A DNA stretch of 43,555 bases from CAZCFB01 sp964511535 (lineage in GTDB: Bacteria > Myxococcota_A > Polyangia > GCA-2747355 > CAZCFB01). The translations under genes and the position numbers were made by a program. The stretch lies in assembly GCA_964511535.1 (NCBI GenBank), contig CAZEFW010000072.1, positions 1 through 43,555 of the forward strand. The letters are read 5' to 3'. Shown here in pieces: positions 14,296 to 23,339 of this stretch. Every line of letters begins with the position of its first letter. Position 1 is the first letter of the stretch. The notes under the pieces were generated by a model. It saw only the letters and a program-made list of their open reading frames with translations. It was not told where the DNA came from and did no database searches.

Positions 14296-16371
14296 ATGAG
14301 ACGCGCAAAGAGCCCGCTCCGACTGCTGCTGCTGGCCATCGCGCTGGTGGCTTTGCCCGCGCTGGCCGTGACCACCGCGACGTTCAAGATCTCCACCTTC
14401 GAGCAGCTCGACAAGGGCGAGCCCAGGGGCACCGTCATCTCCTCCGAGGGGGAGGTCACCGCCGGCCGCGGCGTCAAGCGGCTCAAGGCCAAGGCGGCCA
14501 TGGTCTGGTCCACGGCCCGGGGCCCGGGTGACACGGTCTACTTCGGCACCGGCGATCGCGGCCGGGTGCTGGCGGTCAAGGGCGACCGGGTGCGCCAGCT
14601 GGCCGACCTGGACACGGTGCTGATCACGGCGCTGGCCGTGGGGCCGCGGGGCGAGGTCTACGCCGCCACCATGCCCGGCGCCAGGGTGGTGCAGATCAAC
14701 CCACGTACCGGCAAGGCGAAGCAGCTGGTGGACCTGCCGGCCGAGCATATCTGGGACATGGTCTACGACGCGCGCACGCGGCGCATCTTCGTGGCCTCGG
14801 GCGCGCCGGGCAAGATCTTCACCATCCAGACGCGGGACTGGTCCTGGGGCACCTACTTCGATCCCAAGGAGAAGCACCTGCTCTCCCTCGAGCCGGAGCC
14901 CAAGGGCAACTGGCTGGTGGGCTCCGCGGACAAGGCGATCCTGTACCGGGTGACCAACCTGAACGCGGCGGTGGCCCTGCACGACTTCGACGCCACCGAG
15001 CTGCGGGACATCACGCGGGCCGCCGACGGCAGCATCTACATCGGCGTCAACAAGTTCAAGCAGAAGACCAGCGGGCTGCCCCGGGTGGACAAGACCGGCA
15101 AGGGCGAGGGCGGCACCGTCATCACGGTGACCAAGAAGAAGGGCGCCAAGGTCAAGAAGCCCAAGGTGACCGCCGCCGAGCTGCGTCCCGGGGCCAAGGA
15201 GGGCTCCGGCGCGCTGTTCCGCCTGGACAAGGACCTGCGCCTGACCCAGCTGCTGGCCCTGGACAAGGGCTACTTCACCTCCCTGGCCCTGGACCGCCAG
15301 GGCGTGCTCTGGGCCGCCGAGGGGACCAGGGGCAAGGTGTACCAGGTGCTGCCGGGCACGCGCACGGTGCTCACCGCCTTCGACCTGGAGGAGCGGCAGG
15401 CCCTGGCCCTGGCCGTGGGGGGCAAGTCGCAGTACATCGGCGCCGGGGACGCCGGGGCGATCTACCGCGTATCGGCGGGCGTCACGGGGCAGCCCCAGTA
15501 CTGGAGCGAGGTGCTCGACGCCAAGTTCCTGGCGCTGTGGGGCGCGCTGTCGTACCAGGCGGCGGGCAAGATCGGCACCATGAGCCGCTCGGGCAACACC
15601 GCCAAGCCGGACAAGACCTGGAACAACTGGTCGCTGGCCAAGCCGGTGGGCCCGGGCAGCGCGCGGCTGACCAGCCGCCCGGCCCGCTACCTGCAGGTCG
15701 GCTTCCGCTGGGAGGGCAAGCGCGATGGCAAGCTGCGCTCCTTCGAGGCGTACTACCGCCCGCAGAACCAGGAGGCGCGGGTGTCGGCCATCACCGTCGA
15801 GCGGGTGGAGACCCAGGATAAGCCGCGCTCGCCGCGGCTGAAGGTGACCTGGGAGGTGGACAACCCCGACGACGACCCGCTGGTCTACCGGGTCTACGTG
15901 CGCACCGAGATGGGCGTCAGCTGGCAGCGTATCAGCGGGCCGGCGCCGCTGGACAAGGCCGAGTTCGAGTGGGACACCGAGGCGGTGGCCGAGGGGTACT
16001 ACCGGCTCAAGGTGGTGGCCAGCGATGAGCGCGGCAACGGCCCGGGCACCACCATGCGCGGCAAGCGCATCAGCGAGCGGCTGCTGGTGGACAACCGCAA
16101 GCCCGAGATCACCGGCCTGAACCTGCGCTTCCCCTTCGTCACCGGCCTGGCCAAGGACGGCCTGAGCGCGGTGCGCGCCATCGAGTACCGCCTCGACAGC
16201 CGCCCCTGGCGCCTGCTCGACCCGCGGGACCTGGTCTACGACAGCCCCGCCGAGGCGTTCCAGTTCAGCCTGCCCCGCAAGCTGAAGGGCGCGCACACCG
16301 TGAGCATCCGCGCCCGGGACGAGGCAGGTAACACCGGCGTCAAGACCATCAACATCAACATCAAGCGGTGA
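14296..16371 (+). CDS. exported beta-propeller protein with C-terminal Ig/Fn3-like modules
   Basis: A protein of 691 residues starting with a signal peptide (RLLLLAIALVALPALA). Residues 60 to about 400 repeat a pattern of G-x-VY-x-G followed by a polar loop (YFGTGDRGRVLAV, VYAATMPGARVVQI, IFVASGAPGKIF, LVGSADKAILYRV, IYIGVNKF, LWAAEGTRGKVYQV, YIGAGDAGAIYRV). This is the signature of a six- or seven-bladed propeller. Residues about 400-691 look like carbohydrate- or protein-binding beta-sandwich modules (RLKVTWEVDNPDDDPLVYRVYVR; KGAHTVSIRARDEAGNTG). No catalytic motif is visible. The ATG lies 3 bases after the stop of the S55-like gene, so the two are translated together, and the propeller may be a partner or substrate-recognition subunit of the protease (inference). 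Confidence 0.72.
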   Translation: MRRAKSPLRLLLLAIALVALPALAVTTATFKISTFEQLDKGEPRGTVISSEGEVTAGRGVKRLKAKAAMVWSTARGPGDTVYFGTGDRGRVLAVKGDRVRQLADLDTVLITALAVGPRGEVYAATMPGARVVQINPRTGKAKQLVDLPAEHIWDMVYDARTRRIFVASGAPGKIFTIQTRDWSWGTYFDPKEKHLLSLEPEPKGNWLVGSADKAILYRVTNLNAAVALHDFDATELRDITRAADGSIYIGVNKFKQKTSGLPRVDKTGKGEGGTVITVTKKKGAKVKKPKVTAAELRPGAKEGSGALFRLDKDLRLTQLLALDKGYFTSLALDRQGVLWAAEGTRGKVYQVLPGTRTVLTAFDLEERQALALAVGGKSQYIGAGDAGAIYRVSAGVTGQPQYWSEVLDAKFLALWGALSYQAAGKIGTMSRSGNTAKPDKTWNNWSLAKPVGPGSARLTSRPARYLQVGFRWEGKRDGKLRSFEAYYRPQNQEARVSAITVERVETQDKPRSPRLKVTWEVDNPDDDPLVYRVYVRTEMGVSWQRISGPAPLDKAEFEWDTEAVAEGYYRLKVVASDERGNGPGTTMRGKRISERLLVDNRKPEITGLNLRFPFVTGLAKDGLSAVRAIEYRLDSRPWRLLDPRDLVYDSPAEAFQFSLPRKLKGAHTVSIRARDEAGNTGVKTININIKR

Positions 16372-16387
16372 CGGGGGAGACGCGACC

Positions 16388-18388
16388 TTGAGCGCACCCG
16401 TCAACTTCGCCCGCATGCGCGGCGTGCTGCTGCTGGCGGCGTTCTGCGTGCTGGTCACGGTGCTGCACTTCTACGTGCTGCGAAAGGAGTTCCGCTCCTG
16501 GACCTGGTCGGTGCCGGTGGACGACACCTACATCCACCTGCACTACGCCCGGGGCATCGCCAACGGCCACCCGTTCCAGTACCACCCGGGCGACGGCTAC
16601 TCCACCGGCTGCACATCGCCGCTGTACGTGGTGCTGCTGGCCATCCCCTTCGCCGCCGGCCTCGACGGCATGGACCTGGTGCCGGTGACCATGGGGCTTG
16701 GCGCGGTGTGGCTCTTTTTCACCATGGCGCTGCTGATCCGCATCGGCCGGCAGCTGCACAACGTCACCGCCGGCCGACTGGCCGCGGCGTTGTGGGGCAC
16801 CTGGGGCTTCACCTGGTACAGCATGCACTGCGGCATGGAGACAGGGTTATGGGTCACCATGATCCTGGCGACGCTGTCCTGCTTCATCTCGTGGACGCGG
16901 CGCGCCTCGGGGATCCCGCGATGGTACGAGGTGGGGGCGGCGGCCCTGCTGCCGCTGACCCGCCCCGAGGGGGTGGTGCTGCTGGGCGTGCTCGGCCTGG
17001 TGGCGCTGGCCCGCATCTGGCGCAGGCGCCACCGGGGCTGGATCAAGCCGTGCCTGGCCTGGGCCGCGGCGCTGGTGCCGGTGGGGGCGTACTACATCAC
17101 CAACAAGGCCCTGACCGGCACCTTCTCCACCGCGGGCATGACCTCCAAGTCGCTGCTGCACGCGCCGTACATGTGGCCGTACCAGCGCATCGCCCGCTAC
17201 GTCGAGCAGCTGTTCGAGAGCGGGCAGCACTTCCTGGCCGGCGAGGACCCGCTGTGGCTCGGCCTCGGGCTGACCCTGCCCGGCCTGGCCGCGGTGCTGG
17301 CCCTGGCCATGCGCGAGCGGGCGCGCAAGGTGAGCGGCCCGTACCTGGTCATGGGCCTGTGGATGGTGCTGCTGCTGATCTTCGCCTCGGCGCACTACAT
17401 CCGCATCGCGCGCTGGGAGCGCTACTACCTGCCGTTCTTCATGTTCGCCTCGCTGGGGGCCGGCTTCGCGCTCACCTGGGCCGCGCGGGCGGTCAAGCGA
17501 CCCCAGCTCGCCGCGGCGGTGGCGGCCGTGCTGATCTTCTACCAGGGCGACTCAACCATCCGCTGGGTCAAGCAGTACATGGCCGACCTGACCACCATCC
17601 ATACCAAGCAGGCCTCGGCGGCCAGGGCGGCCAGGGCGCTGCCGGCCGGCTCGCGCCTGGTGGTTTGCGACGCCGGGGCGATCCCCTACCTGTCGGGCAA
17701 GTGGACCTTCGACATCGTCGGGCTCACCTCGCCGCTGGGATACAACTACTTCCGCAACGGCGTGGGCAGCCGGTTCGAGATGTTCGAGCGCCTGCCCAAA
17801 AAGAAGCGCCCGACCCACATCGCGGCCTACGGCTTCTGCCTGTGGCACGGCTCCCAGGGCACCATCCTGAGCATGCACCGCGACATGATGGTGGCCGAGC
17901 TGGCCGACAAGGACGCGCGCACCGGCCACCTGCCCATCACCCGCTACAAGGGCTGGTCGGTGGTGGACCAGGTGGACGTGGCCGACCTGCACAGCGAGGA
18001 TGACCATGACTACGGCATGACCACCCGCGGCGCCATCCAGGACAACATCGTGCACCGCGGAATCCCCGACGGTGACGGGATCCAGAAGCAGGTGGCCGAC
18101 GGCGGACGGCTGGTGGCTGACCGCGAGCGCATGACCTTCTGGGCCACTGCCGGCAAGGACCTGAAGATCGTGGCCCGCTACACCGTGGGCCTCGAGGTGA
18201 ATCTGATCCTCGACGCCGGCGGGCGCGAGTTCCCGGTCAAGCTCGAGCCCACCGCCACCAACGGCTGGAGCGAGGTCACCGTGCAGATCCCGGGTTCACG
18301 CATCAAGCGCGTCAACACCCTGGAGGTCCGCACCGTAAACCGCGCGCCGTACCACGCGTACCACTACTTCTTCCTGCAGAAGAAGTAG
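16388..18388 (+). CDS. polytopic GT-C-type membrane glycosyltransferase
   Basis: A protein of 666 residues with about eleven hydrophobic helices in the first 390 residues and a soluble domain after that. The first extracytoplasmic loop has VDDTYIHLHYARGIANG followed by STGCTSPLY, the acidic-pair loop typical of GT-C enzymes that use polyprenyl-phosphate sugars (arabinofuranosyltransferase- and mannosyltransferase-like). The C-terminal 270 residues face the periplasm and end in a beta-rich fold. It starts at TTG 16388, preceded by GGGGGAGA about 8 bases upstream, 16 bases after the propeller gene. It closes the operon with the S55-like protease and the propeller protein, which points to surface polymer or glycoprotein maturation (inference). 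Confidence 0.8.
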   Translation: MSAPVNFARMRGVLLLAAFCVLVTVLHFYVLRKEFRSWTWSVPVDDTYIHLHYARGIANGHPFQYHPGDGYSTGCTSPLYVVLLAIPFAAGLDGMDLVPVTMGLGAVWLFFTMALLIRIGRQLHNVTAGRLAAALWGTWGFTWYSMHCGMETGLWVTMILATLSCFISWTRRASGIPRWYEVGAAALLPLTRPEGVVLLGVLGLVALARIWRRRHRGWIKPCLAWAAALVPVGAYYITNKALTGTFSTAGMTSKSLLHAPYMWPYQRIARYVEQLFESGQHFLAGEDPLWLGLGLTLPGLAAVLALAMRERARKVSGPYLVMGLWMVLLLIFASAHYIRIARWERYYLPFFMFASLGAGFALTWAARAVKRPQLAAAVAAVLIFYQGDSTIRWVKQYMADLTTIHTKQASAARAARALPAGSRLVVCDAGAIPYLSGKWTFDIVGLTSPLGYNYFRNGVGSRFEMFERLPKKKRPTHIAAYGFCLWHGSQGTILSMHRDMMVAELADKDARTGHLPITRYKGWSVVDQVDVADLHSEDDHDYGMTTRGAIQDNIVHRGIPDGDGIQKQVADGGRLVADRERMTFWATAGKDLKIVARYTVGLEVNLILDAGGREFPVKLEPTATNGWSEVTVQIPGSRIKRVNTLEVRTVNRAPYHAYHYFFLQKK

Positions 18389-18437
18389 TCTGCTCGGACA
18401 ATGATGAAGATGGTCGAGGTGCGCCGGGGTATCGCTG

Positions 18438-18490
18438 AACTGTCGACTGAGAACCGTTAACAGTTGACGGTTGAGAAGGGCCCCGGGGCC
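18438..18490. terminator. nested inverted repeats between convergent genes
   Basis: AACTGT (18438) pairs with ACAGTT (18460), and AACCGT (18452) pairs with ACGGTT (18467), giving two mutually exclusive short stems. A perfect 12-bp palindrome, GGCCCCGGGGCC, follows at 18479-18490. It could serve as a two-way terminator for the glycosyltransferase gene and the minus-strand gene that ends at 18511. There is no T-tract. Confidence 0.35.
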
Positions 18491-18510
18491 TGGGTGCGGC
18501 TGGACGGCTT

Positions 18511-19323
18511 TTACTTCACCATCCCTTGCAACGTCGCCACTTCCTGCTTCAGCTGATCAACCCACTGCTGGCGCTGCACCACGCGCTTGTTGGCGTACCG
18601 GGCCGACTTGTTCGCCGAGTCGGCGCGCAGGGTGAGCACCTTCTTCGACAGCCAATTTTTGGCCTCGCCGCTGCGCTGCTTGAGGGTCGCCGCCTTGGCC
18701 TTCTTCTTGACCTCTTTTTGCTGCAAGCGCGCCAGCTGGTCCCTGTTCCACTGCAGATCGCCCGCGGCATCGCTCTTCATACGCGTGCCATAGTGGCTGA
18801 CCAGTGACCCGGGCAGCTTGACCCCGTCGCGCACCGCCTTGCGCAGGGTGCTGACCCGGGCGCGGTCGTTGCCCCGGCTCTGAGAGACATGCTCCACCGC
18901 GCTGAGGGCCACCATGCCCGCGCCCACGGCCAGGGCCACCTTGTTGCCCTCTGCCACGCCGTAAGCGATGGCCGGCGTGGCCGCAACCGCCGACATCACC
19001 TTGTGAAACCCCGCCTGGGGCGTGCGCAGGTCGAGCTGGCGCTTGAAGTAGTGCTTCTTCAGCGTCTTGTTGCCGTTAATCAGGGTCTTGAATTCCTTCT
19101 TGACCATCTTGCGCTGCTGCCGCGCCTGGCTGCGCTTGTGCGCCCGCACCCGCACGCGCTTGACCGCACCCTTGACCTTGCCCCGGGCCCACTTTGCCGC
19201 GGACCGGACATCCCGTGATGTCACGTTGGGGGGAGACTGCGCCGCCGCCACGCTGGCCAACAGCAGCTGCGCTGATACGCCGAGCACCAGCAAGATTCGA
19301 AACCGACCACCGACTTGAGACAC
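18511..19323 (-). CDS. exported basic helical protein, unrecognised
   Basis: A protein of 270 residues with a clear signal peptide (FRILLVLGVSAQLLLASVAAA, cleaved before QSPPN). The mature part is very basic (rich in Lys, Arg, Ala and Gln) and predicted mainly helical. A hydrophobic stretch near 105-145 (AATPAIAYGV, ALAVGAGMVALSAVEH) could insert in a membrane. The last 90 residues have coiled-coil character (LARLQQKEVKKKAKAATLKQR; VVQRQQWVDQLKQEVATLQ). I do not recognise the family. The start is GTG 19323 because GGAG lies 9 bases before it and the signal peptide follows; a longer TTG start (19365) lacks both. It faces the glycosyltransferase gene convergently. Like the MBL protein at 479-2779, it is exported and polycationic. 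Confidence 0.72.
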   Translation of the reverse strand: MSQVGGRFRILLVLGVSAQLLLASVAAAQSPPNVTSRDVRSAAKWARGKVKGAVKRVRVRAHKRSQARQQRKMVKKEFKTLINGNKTLKKHYFKRQLDLRTPQAGFHKVMSAVAATPAIAYGVAEGNKVALAVGAGMVALSAVEHVSQSRGNDRARVSTLRKAVRDGVKLPGSLVSHYGTRMKSDAAGDLQWNRDQLARLQQKEVKKKAKAATLKQRSGEAKNWLSKKVLTLRADSANKSARYANKRVVQRQQWVDQLKQEVATLQGMVK

Positions 19324-19455
19324 GAGCTGTTTCTCCAGAGATATATCTGCGGCAGGTATGAGCAAGCGCCAGGCCAGATCTGCTCACCGCCTAACCGACT
19401 GAAATCACGCAGGTTCGCAAATGGGCTTGCGGAAACAGCCTCTCCGAGAATCAAA

Positions 19456-20049
19456 TCAAGTGGATGGTCCGGTAGGCCCCAGGCCCGCGATCACCGCCTC
19501 GACGCTCATCACCTCCAGCAGCGGCTGAAGGGCGTTTTTGCGGTAGCACGCCAGGGCTGCCTCGTGCAGCGCCGGGGTGGGCGCCGCGCAGGCGTCCTCG
19601 ACTAGGACCGCCTTGAAGTCATGGCACACCGCGTCCAGCGCGGTGCTCAGCACGCAAAATCCGGTGGTGATGCCGCAGACCAGCACCCGGCCCACGCCCA
19701 GGTCGCGCAGGGTCTGCTCGAGCCCGGTGCCGAAAAACGCGCTGAAGCGCCGCTTGGGCAAAAACAGGTCCCCCGCGGCGCGGTCCAGGGCATCGGTCGG
19801 CTCGGCGCCGGCCGTGCCGAGCACGCTGTGGGGGCGCATGCGCCCGCCGAAGATGAAGTCGTCGGGCAGAAACGCATCGCAGGCGAAGATCACCGGCCAG
19901 CTGCGGCCGTGCGCCGCGCCGAGCAGCCGGTTGATGGCCGGCACGATGGCCCGGGCCGGTGCGGCCATGCCCACATGCTCCGGCCCGTCCACGTTGTCTC
20001 TGACCATGTCCACCACGATGAGGGCGGGCAGGGGGGCGCTTGCGGTCAT
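19456..20049 (-). CDS. isochorismatase-like cysteine hydrolase (nicotinamidase-related)
   Basis: A protein of 197 residues, the usual size of the family. The catalytic triad is readable: Asp14 in ALIVVDMVRD, Lys99 in FLPKRRFSAF and Cys132 in CGITTGFCVLST. A DAFLPDD and RPHSVLGT pair corresponds to the metal-site region of nicotinamidases. The substrate is probably a small amide such as nicotinamide or an N-carbamoyl compound; the sequence does not decide. It is cytoplasmic. ATG 20049 has AAGGAGG 9 bases upstream. It is divergent from the beta-helix lipoprotein gene across only 50 bp, so the two may share a control region. Confidence 0.88.
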   Translation of the reverse strand: MTASAPLPALIVVDMVRDNVDGPEHVGMAAPARAIVPAINRLLGAAHGRSWPVIFACDAFLPDDFIFGGRMRPHSVLGTAGAEPTDALDRAAGDLFLPKRRFSAFFGTGLEQTLRDLGVGRVLVCGITTGFCVLSTALDAVCHDFKAVLVEDACAAPTPALHEAALACYRKNALQPLLEVMSVEAVIAGLGPTGPST

Positions 20050-20099
20050 GGAATCAGCCTCCTTGCGTCGGCGTTTGATATGAGGAATCTTAACCTGCC

Positions 20100-21794
20100 A
20101 TGGTCTCTGCCCGCACATTGATGGCTGCTCTGGTGCTGCCCCTGGCCGCCTGCACCTGCTCGGGCGGCCTGAAGGAGGCCAAGGATCCGACGGTCGCGGG
20201 CGACGGGGGCGTCAACCCGTCGACCACCAAGGGGCACAAAAACCCCCACGGCTTCGTCTACTATGTCCGGCCCGGGGGCGGCACGGCCAAGCAGTGCACC
20301 GGGCTGACGGACGCGGATTACCCGGGCTCTGGCGCGGGTCGTGACTGCGCCTTTTCCCACCCCTTCGTGGCCCTCCCGCCGGTGGGCTCCGGCCGGCTGG
20401 CGGGCGGCGACTGGCTGATCATCGCGCCGGGGGCCTACCGCATGGGCATCGGCGCGCCGGGCGCCGGCGGCTGCGACAAGAACGCCTCTTACGACTGCGA
20501 CATGCCCCCCGTGCCCGGGGGAAAGAGCAAGGACCGCCCCACCCGCATCCTCGGCGCCGGGTTCGACAGCGGCTGCAAGGTCAAGCCGGTGCTCTACGGC
20601 GCGGAGCGCGCCTGGCGCGTCATCGACCTGACCGGCAGCGCCAACGTGCAGCTCGATTGCCTCGAGATCACCGACCGCTCCGGCTGCGTGGAGGACCACT
20701 CCGGCTCCCTGAGCTGCAAGCGCTCGGGCAGCGGCCCCTACGGCGACTGGTCACCCACCGGGATCTACGCCGAGGACGCCAGCAACGTCACCCTGCGCCG
20801 GCTGAACATCCACGGCATGGCGCACCACGGCATCCTGGCCGGCCGGCTCAAGGACTGGACGCTGCAGGACGTGCGCATCGTGGCCAACGGCTGGGTCGGC
20901 TTCGACGGCGACCTGGGCTCCCACGCGGGCAGCAGCTCCAACAGCGGCACCATGACCTTCCGCCGGGTGACCATCGCCTACAACGGCTGCGGCGAGACCT
21001 ACCCGGGCAAAAAGCCCACCGGCTGCTGGGGCCAGAGCGCGGGCGGCTACGGCGACGGGCTCGGCACCGCCGCCACCGGCGGCGACTGGATCTTCGACGA
21101 GTGCGAGTTCCTGCACAACGTCTCCGACGGGCTCGACCTGCTGTACCACGAGCGCGGCGGCAAGGTGGTGGTGCGCCGCTGCCGCGCCGAGGGCAACGCG
21201 GGCAACCAGATCAAGGTCACCGGCAAGGAGCTCACGCTGGTCAACAACATCATGGTGGGCAACTGCGGCTATTTTCAGGGCAAGCCCTTCACCCACAACG
21301 TGGACAACTGCCGCGCCCTGGGCAACACCCTGAGCGTGGGCCTGCGCCCGGGCACCCGCCTGGACCTGTACAACAACACCCTCTACGGAAACGGTGATGT
21401 GCTCATCACCGCCGAGCCGCGCAACAGCAGCTGCAACGGCAGCGAGAAGCTGGTGGCGCGCAACAACATCTTCCTCGGCGGCAAGGACCACCACCAGCCC
21501 AACGAGCGCACCGCGCTGTCCTGGATCGGCAGCTGCGGCGGCCTGAAGCTGGACGCGGATTACAGCGTGACCCACGGCGTCAAGGGGACCTGCAAGGTGG
21601 GGCAGAACGACCGCTGCGCCGACCCGAAGCTCGGCCCCCTGTCAGGCAACAGCTACGGGGTCAAGCCGAAGTCCGGCTCGCCCGCCATCGACAACGGCCT
21701 GAAGGTGGGCGGCAAGGTGCCGGACCACGACATCAAGCTGAACCCGCGCCCAAAGGGCAAGGGCGTGGACATCGGCGCGTACGAGGTGGAGTAG
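20100..21794 (+). CDS. parallel beta-helix (PbH1-type) lipoprotein
   Basis: A protein of 564 residues. Signal peptide with a classical lipobox, VLPLAAC, then CTCSGG. The rest has the rung pattern of right-handed parallel beta-helices (NVTLRRLNIHGMAHHGILAG, WTLQDVRIVANGW, MTFRRVTIAYNG, WIFDECEFLHNVSDGLDLL, KVVVRRCRAEGN, LTLVNNIMVG, LDLYNNTLYGNGD), ending in SPAIDNGL and KGVDIGAYEV, which is common in secreted DUF1565-like proteins. Many Cys pairs suggest disulfides outside the cytoplasm. Such folds often bind or cleave polysaccharide; no catalytic residues can be named with confidence. A perfect GC-rich hairpin begins at its stop codon (21794-21810). Confidence 0.82.
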   Translation: MVSARTLMAALVLPLAACTCSGGLKEAKDPTVAGDGGVNPSTTKGHKNPHGFVYYVRPGGGTAKQCTGLTDADYPGSGAGRDCAFSHPFVALPPVGSGRLAGGDWLIIAPGAYRMGIGAPGAGGCDKNASYDCDMPPVPGGKSKDRPTRILGAGFDSGCKVKPVLYGAERAWRVIDLTGSANVQLDCLEITDRSGCVEDHSGSLSCKRSGSGPYGDWSPTGIYAEDASNVTLRRLNIHGMAHHGILAGRLKDWTLQDVRIVANGWVGFDGDLGSHAGSSSNSGTMTFRRVTIAYNGCGETYPGKKPTGCWGQSAGGYGDGLGTAATGGDWIFDECEFLHNVSDGLDLLYHERGGKVVVRRCRAEGNAGNQIKVTGKELTLVNNIMVGNCGYFQGKPFTHNVDNCRALGNTLSVGLRPGTRLDLYNNTLYGNGDVLITAEPRNSSCNGSEKLVARNNIFLGGKDHHQPNERTALSWIGSCGGLKLDADYSVTHGVKGTCKVGQNDRCADPKLGPLSGNSYGVKPKSGSPAIDNGLKVGGKVPDHDIKLNPRPKGKGVDIGAYEVE

Positions 21795-21894
21795 GGCCGC
21801 TTCGCGGCCCTGGACTTCAGGCATCAGGCATCAGGCATCAGGGAAAATGGTCAAGGCACTTGCACCTGAAGTCTGAAGCCTGAAGCCTGAAGCC
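21794..21894. repeat. hairpin plus heptamer-array element (copy A) between convergent genes
   Basis: Parts in order: a perfect 7-bp hairpin (GGGCCGC, loop TTC, 21794-21810); a left arm with three GCATCAG heptamers (to 21842); a 22-base core containing GCACTTGCA (21843-21864); and a 30-base right arm of four CCTGAAG-type heptamers ending in CC (21865-21894). The left and right arms are nearly complementary, with one mismatch per heptamer. The core and arm layout recurs in reverse orientation at 23882-23964. Confidence 0.7.
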
Positions 21895-21912
21895 GCGCCT
21901 CCGCAGGGGGCG

Positions 21913-23259
21913 CTACTCATCCAGGTACCCCAGCGCGGCGAGCCTCTTTAGCAGGGCGTTGTCCTCGTAGGGCTTGCTCGGCGGCTGGTGTGCCCGGGCG
22001 CCGGTTTGCTCGGTGTATGCGGCGAAGATTTCGCGCAGCTTGAGCACCTCCGCCGGGGTGAGCTCTGCCTTGCGGTTTTGGCGCTCGGCTGGATCCGGCT
22101 CCAGCTGGTACACCTCGCGCAAGTCGCCGTTGCGCGGGTGGAAGATCGCCTTTGTCTGTTCGCGCCAGGAAAACGCGTGGCCGAACAGGTGCTCGGCCAG
22201 CCCCTTGTTGCTCGGGTCCTCGCAGCTGTGGTGGTGCAGCCGCCGCGTCTCGAACGCCGCCACCTGCCCCAGGCAGAGCTCCACCAGCGACAGCCCGTCG
22301 AACTGGTCGCGCCGGAACGACAGCTCCTCCATGTCCAGCAGGGTCGGCACCAGGTCGATGAGCGAGACCGGGTGGTCCACCCGGCAGGGCGCGTTGAACA
22401 GCTCACGCAGGTGGTGCGCCGGGCGGATGATCAGCGGCACCCGGATCTGCTCCTGGTACGGCGGCCCGCCGTGGAACCAGAACTGGTGGTCGTCGTGCAC
22501 GTCCCCCAGGCTCTCGCCATGGTCCGACGTGACGATGAGCGTCACGGCGTGGCCGATCTTGCGGTCGTTGAGCATGCGCAGCAGCAGCTTGATCCCGCGG
22601 TCCGCCGTCTCGATGCCCGCCGCGTACAGGTCATCCATGTAGGCGCAGTCCCGCTCGTCCAGGCGGGGCGGCGCCGCGTCCATGGCGAGGGCGCGCAGGA
22701 TGGCGATGAAGTCCCGGTCGGTGGGGAAGTAGCCGTCGTAGTCCGGATCTCGCTGCCGGGCGAAGCGCAGCGGCTCGGGCTGGGTGGTCAGCCGCGGGTA
22801 GTCGTGCACGATGTAGCTGTGCAGGAAGGTGAAGGTCCGCTCGGCGCTGGCCACATGCTCGATCACCTTGTCCAGCGCGGTGCGCATCTCGGGGATCACC
22901 GAGAAGTTGTCCACGCCGCGGCCGAAGCCGAAGTTCGACTCCATGAACCCGCCGCCCACGATGGCGCAGGGGTCATAGCCCGCCTTGGCCAGCAGCTCGA
23001 AGGCGAGGGGGAAGGGCAGGGTGTCCGGAGGGTACTGGTTGAGCGAGGAGACGCAGCCGTGCACCGGCGGCTCCAGCCCGGAGAGCATGCTCATGTGCCC
23101 GGGCAGGGTCCAGGTGGCCGGAGAGGTGGCGTTGGTGAACAGGACGCCCTCATCCGACATCAGGTGCATATTGGGGGAGATGCCCCGCGGAGAGCCGTAG
23201 CAGCTCAATTTGTCCGCGCGCAGGGCGTCGAGGGAGATCAGGATGATGTGGTGCCGCAT
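21913..23259 (-). CDS. sulfatase-fold (alkaline phosphatase superfamily) enzyme with Thr at the nucleophile site
   Basis: A protein of 448 residues without signal peptide. The fold is clear: ILISLDALRADKLSCYG at the N-terminus (metal ligand Asp11), TSDHGESLGD in the middle (metal ligands), and VPLIIRPAHH with SLIDLVPTLLDM later. The usual C/S-x-P-S-R site that is matured to formylglycine reads T-L-P-G-H (Thr51), so it is not a standard formylglycine sulfatase. Phosphotransferases and phosphodiesterases of this superfamily use Thr. The substrate is unknown, probably a phospho- or sulfo-ester of a sugar or lipid. ATG 23259 has no strong ribosome site. It is convergent with the beta-helix lipoprotein gene and divergent from the VanZ-like gene. 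Confidence 0.82.
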   Translation of the reverse strand: MRHHIILISLDALRADKLSCYGSPRGISPNMHLMSDEGVLFTNATSPATWTLPGHMSMLSGLEPPVHGCVSSLNQYPPDTLPFPLAFELLAKAGYDPCAIVGGGFMESNFGFGRGVDNFSVIPEMRTALDKVIEHVASAERTFTFLHSYIVHDYPRLTTQPEPLRFARQRDPDYDGYFPTDRDFIAILRALAMDAAPPRLDERDCAYMDDLYAAGIETADRGIKLLLRMLNDRKIGHAVTLIVTSDHGESLGDVHDDHQFWFHGGPPYQEQIRVPLIIRPAHHLRELFNAPCRVDHPVSLIDLVPTLLDMEELSFRRDQFDGLSLVELCLGQVAAFETRRLHHHSCEDPSNKGLAEHLFGHAFSWREQTKAIFHPRNGDLREVYQLEPDPAERQNRKAELTPAEVLKLREIFAAYTEQTGARAHQPPSKPYEDNALLKRLAALGYLDE

Positions 23260-23339
23260 ATTATCTAGCCCGCCGGCGAGCCGGCAGTATTGTGGAAAAG
23301 GCCTGCCATTGCAACTGTCCGAGAGGTTAGCATGAGGCC

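Noticed and set aside
12484..16458. 1324-codon open frame on the minus strand
   Set aside because: It is antisense to the S55-like and propeller genes and has the His/Gln/Leu/Ala composition produced by GC-rich third codon positions. It has no family motif.
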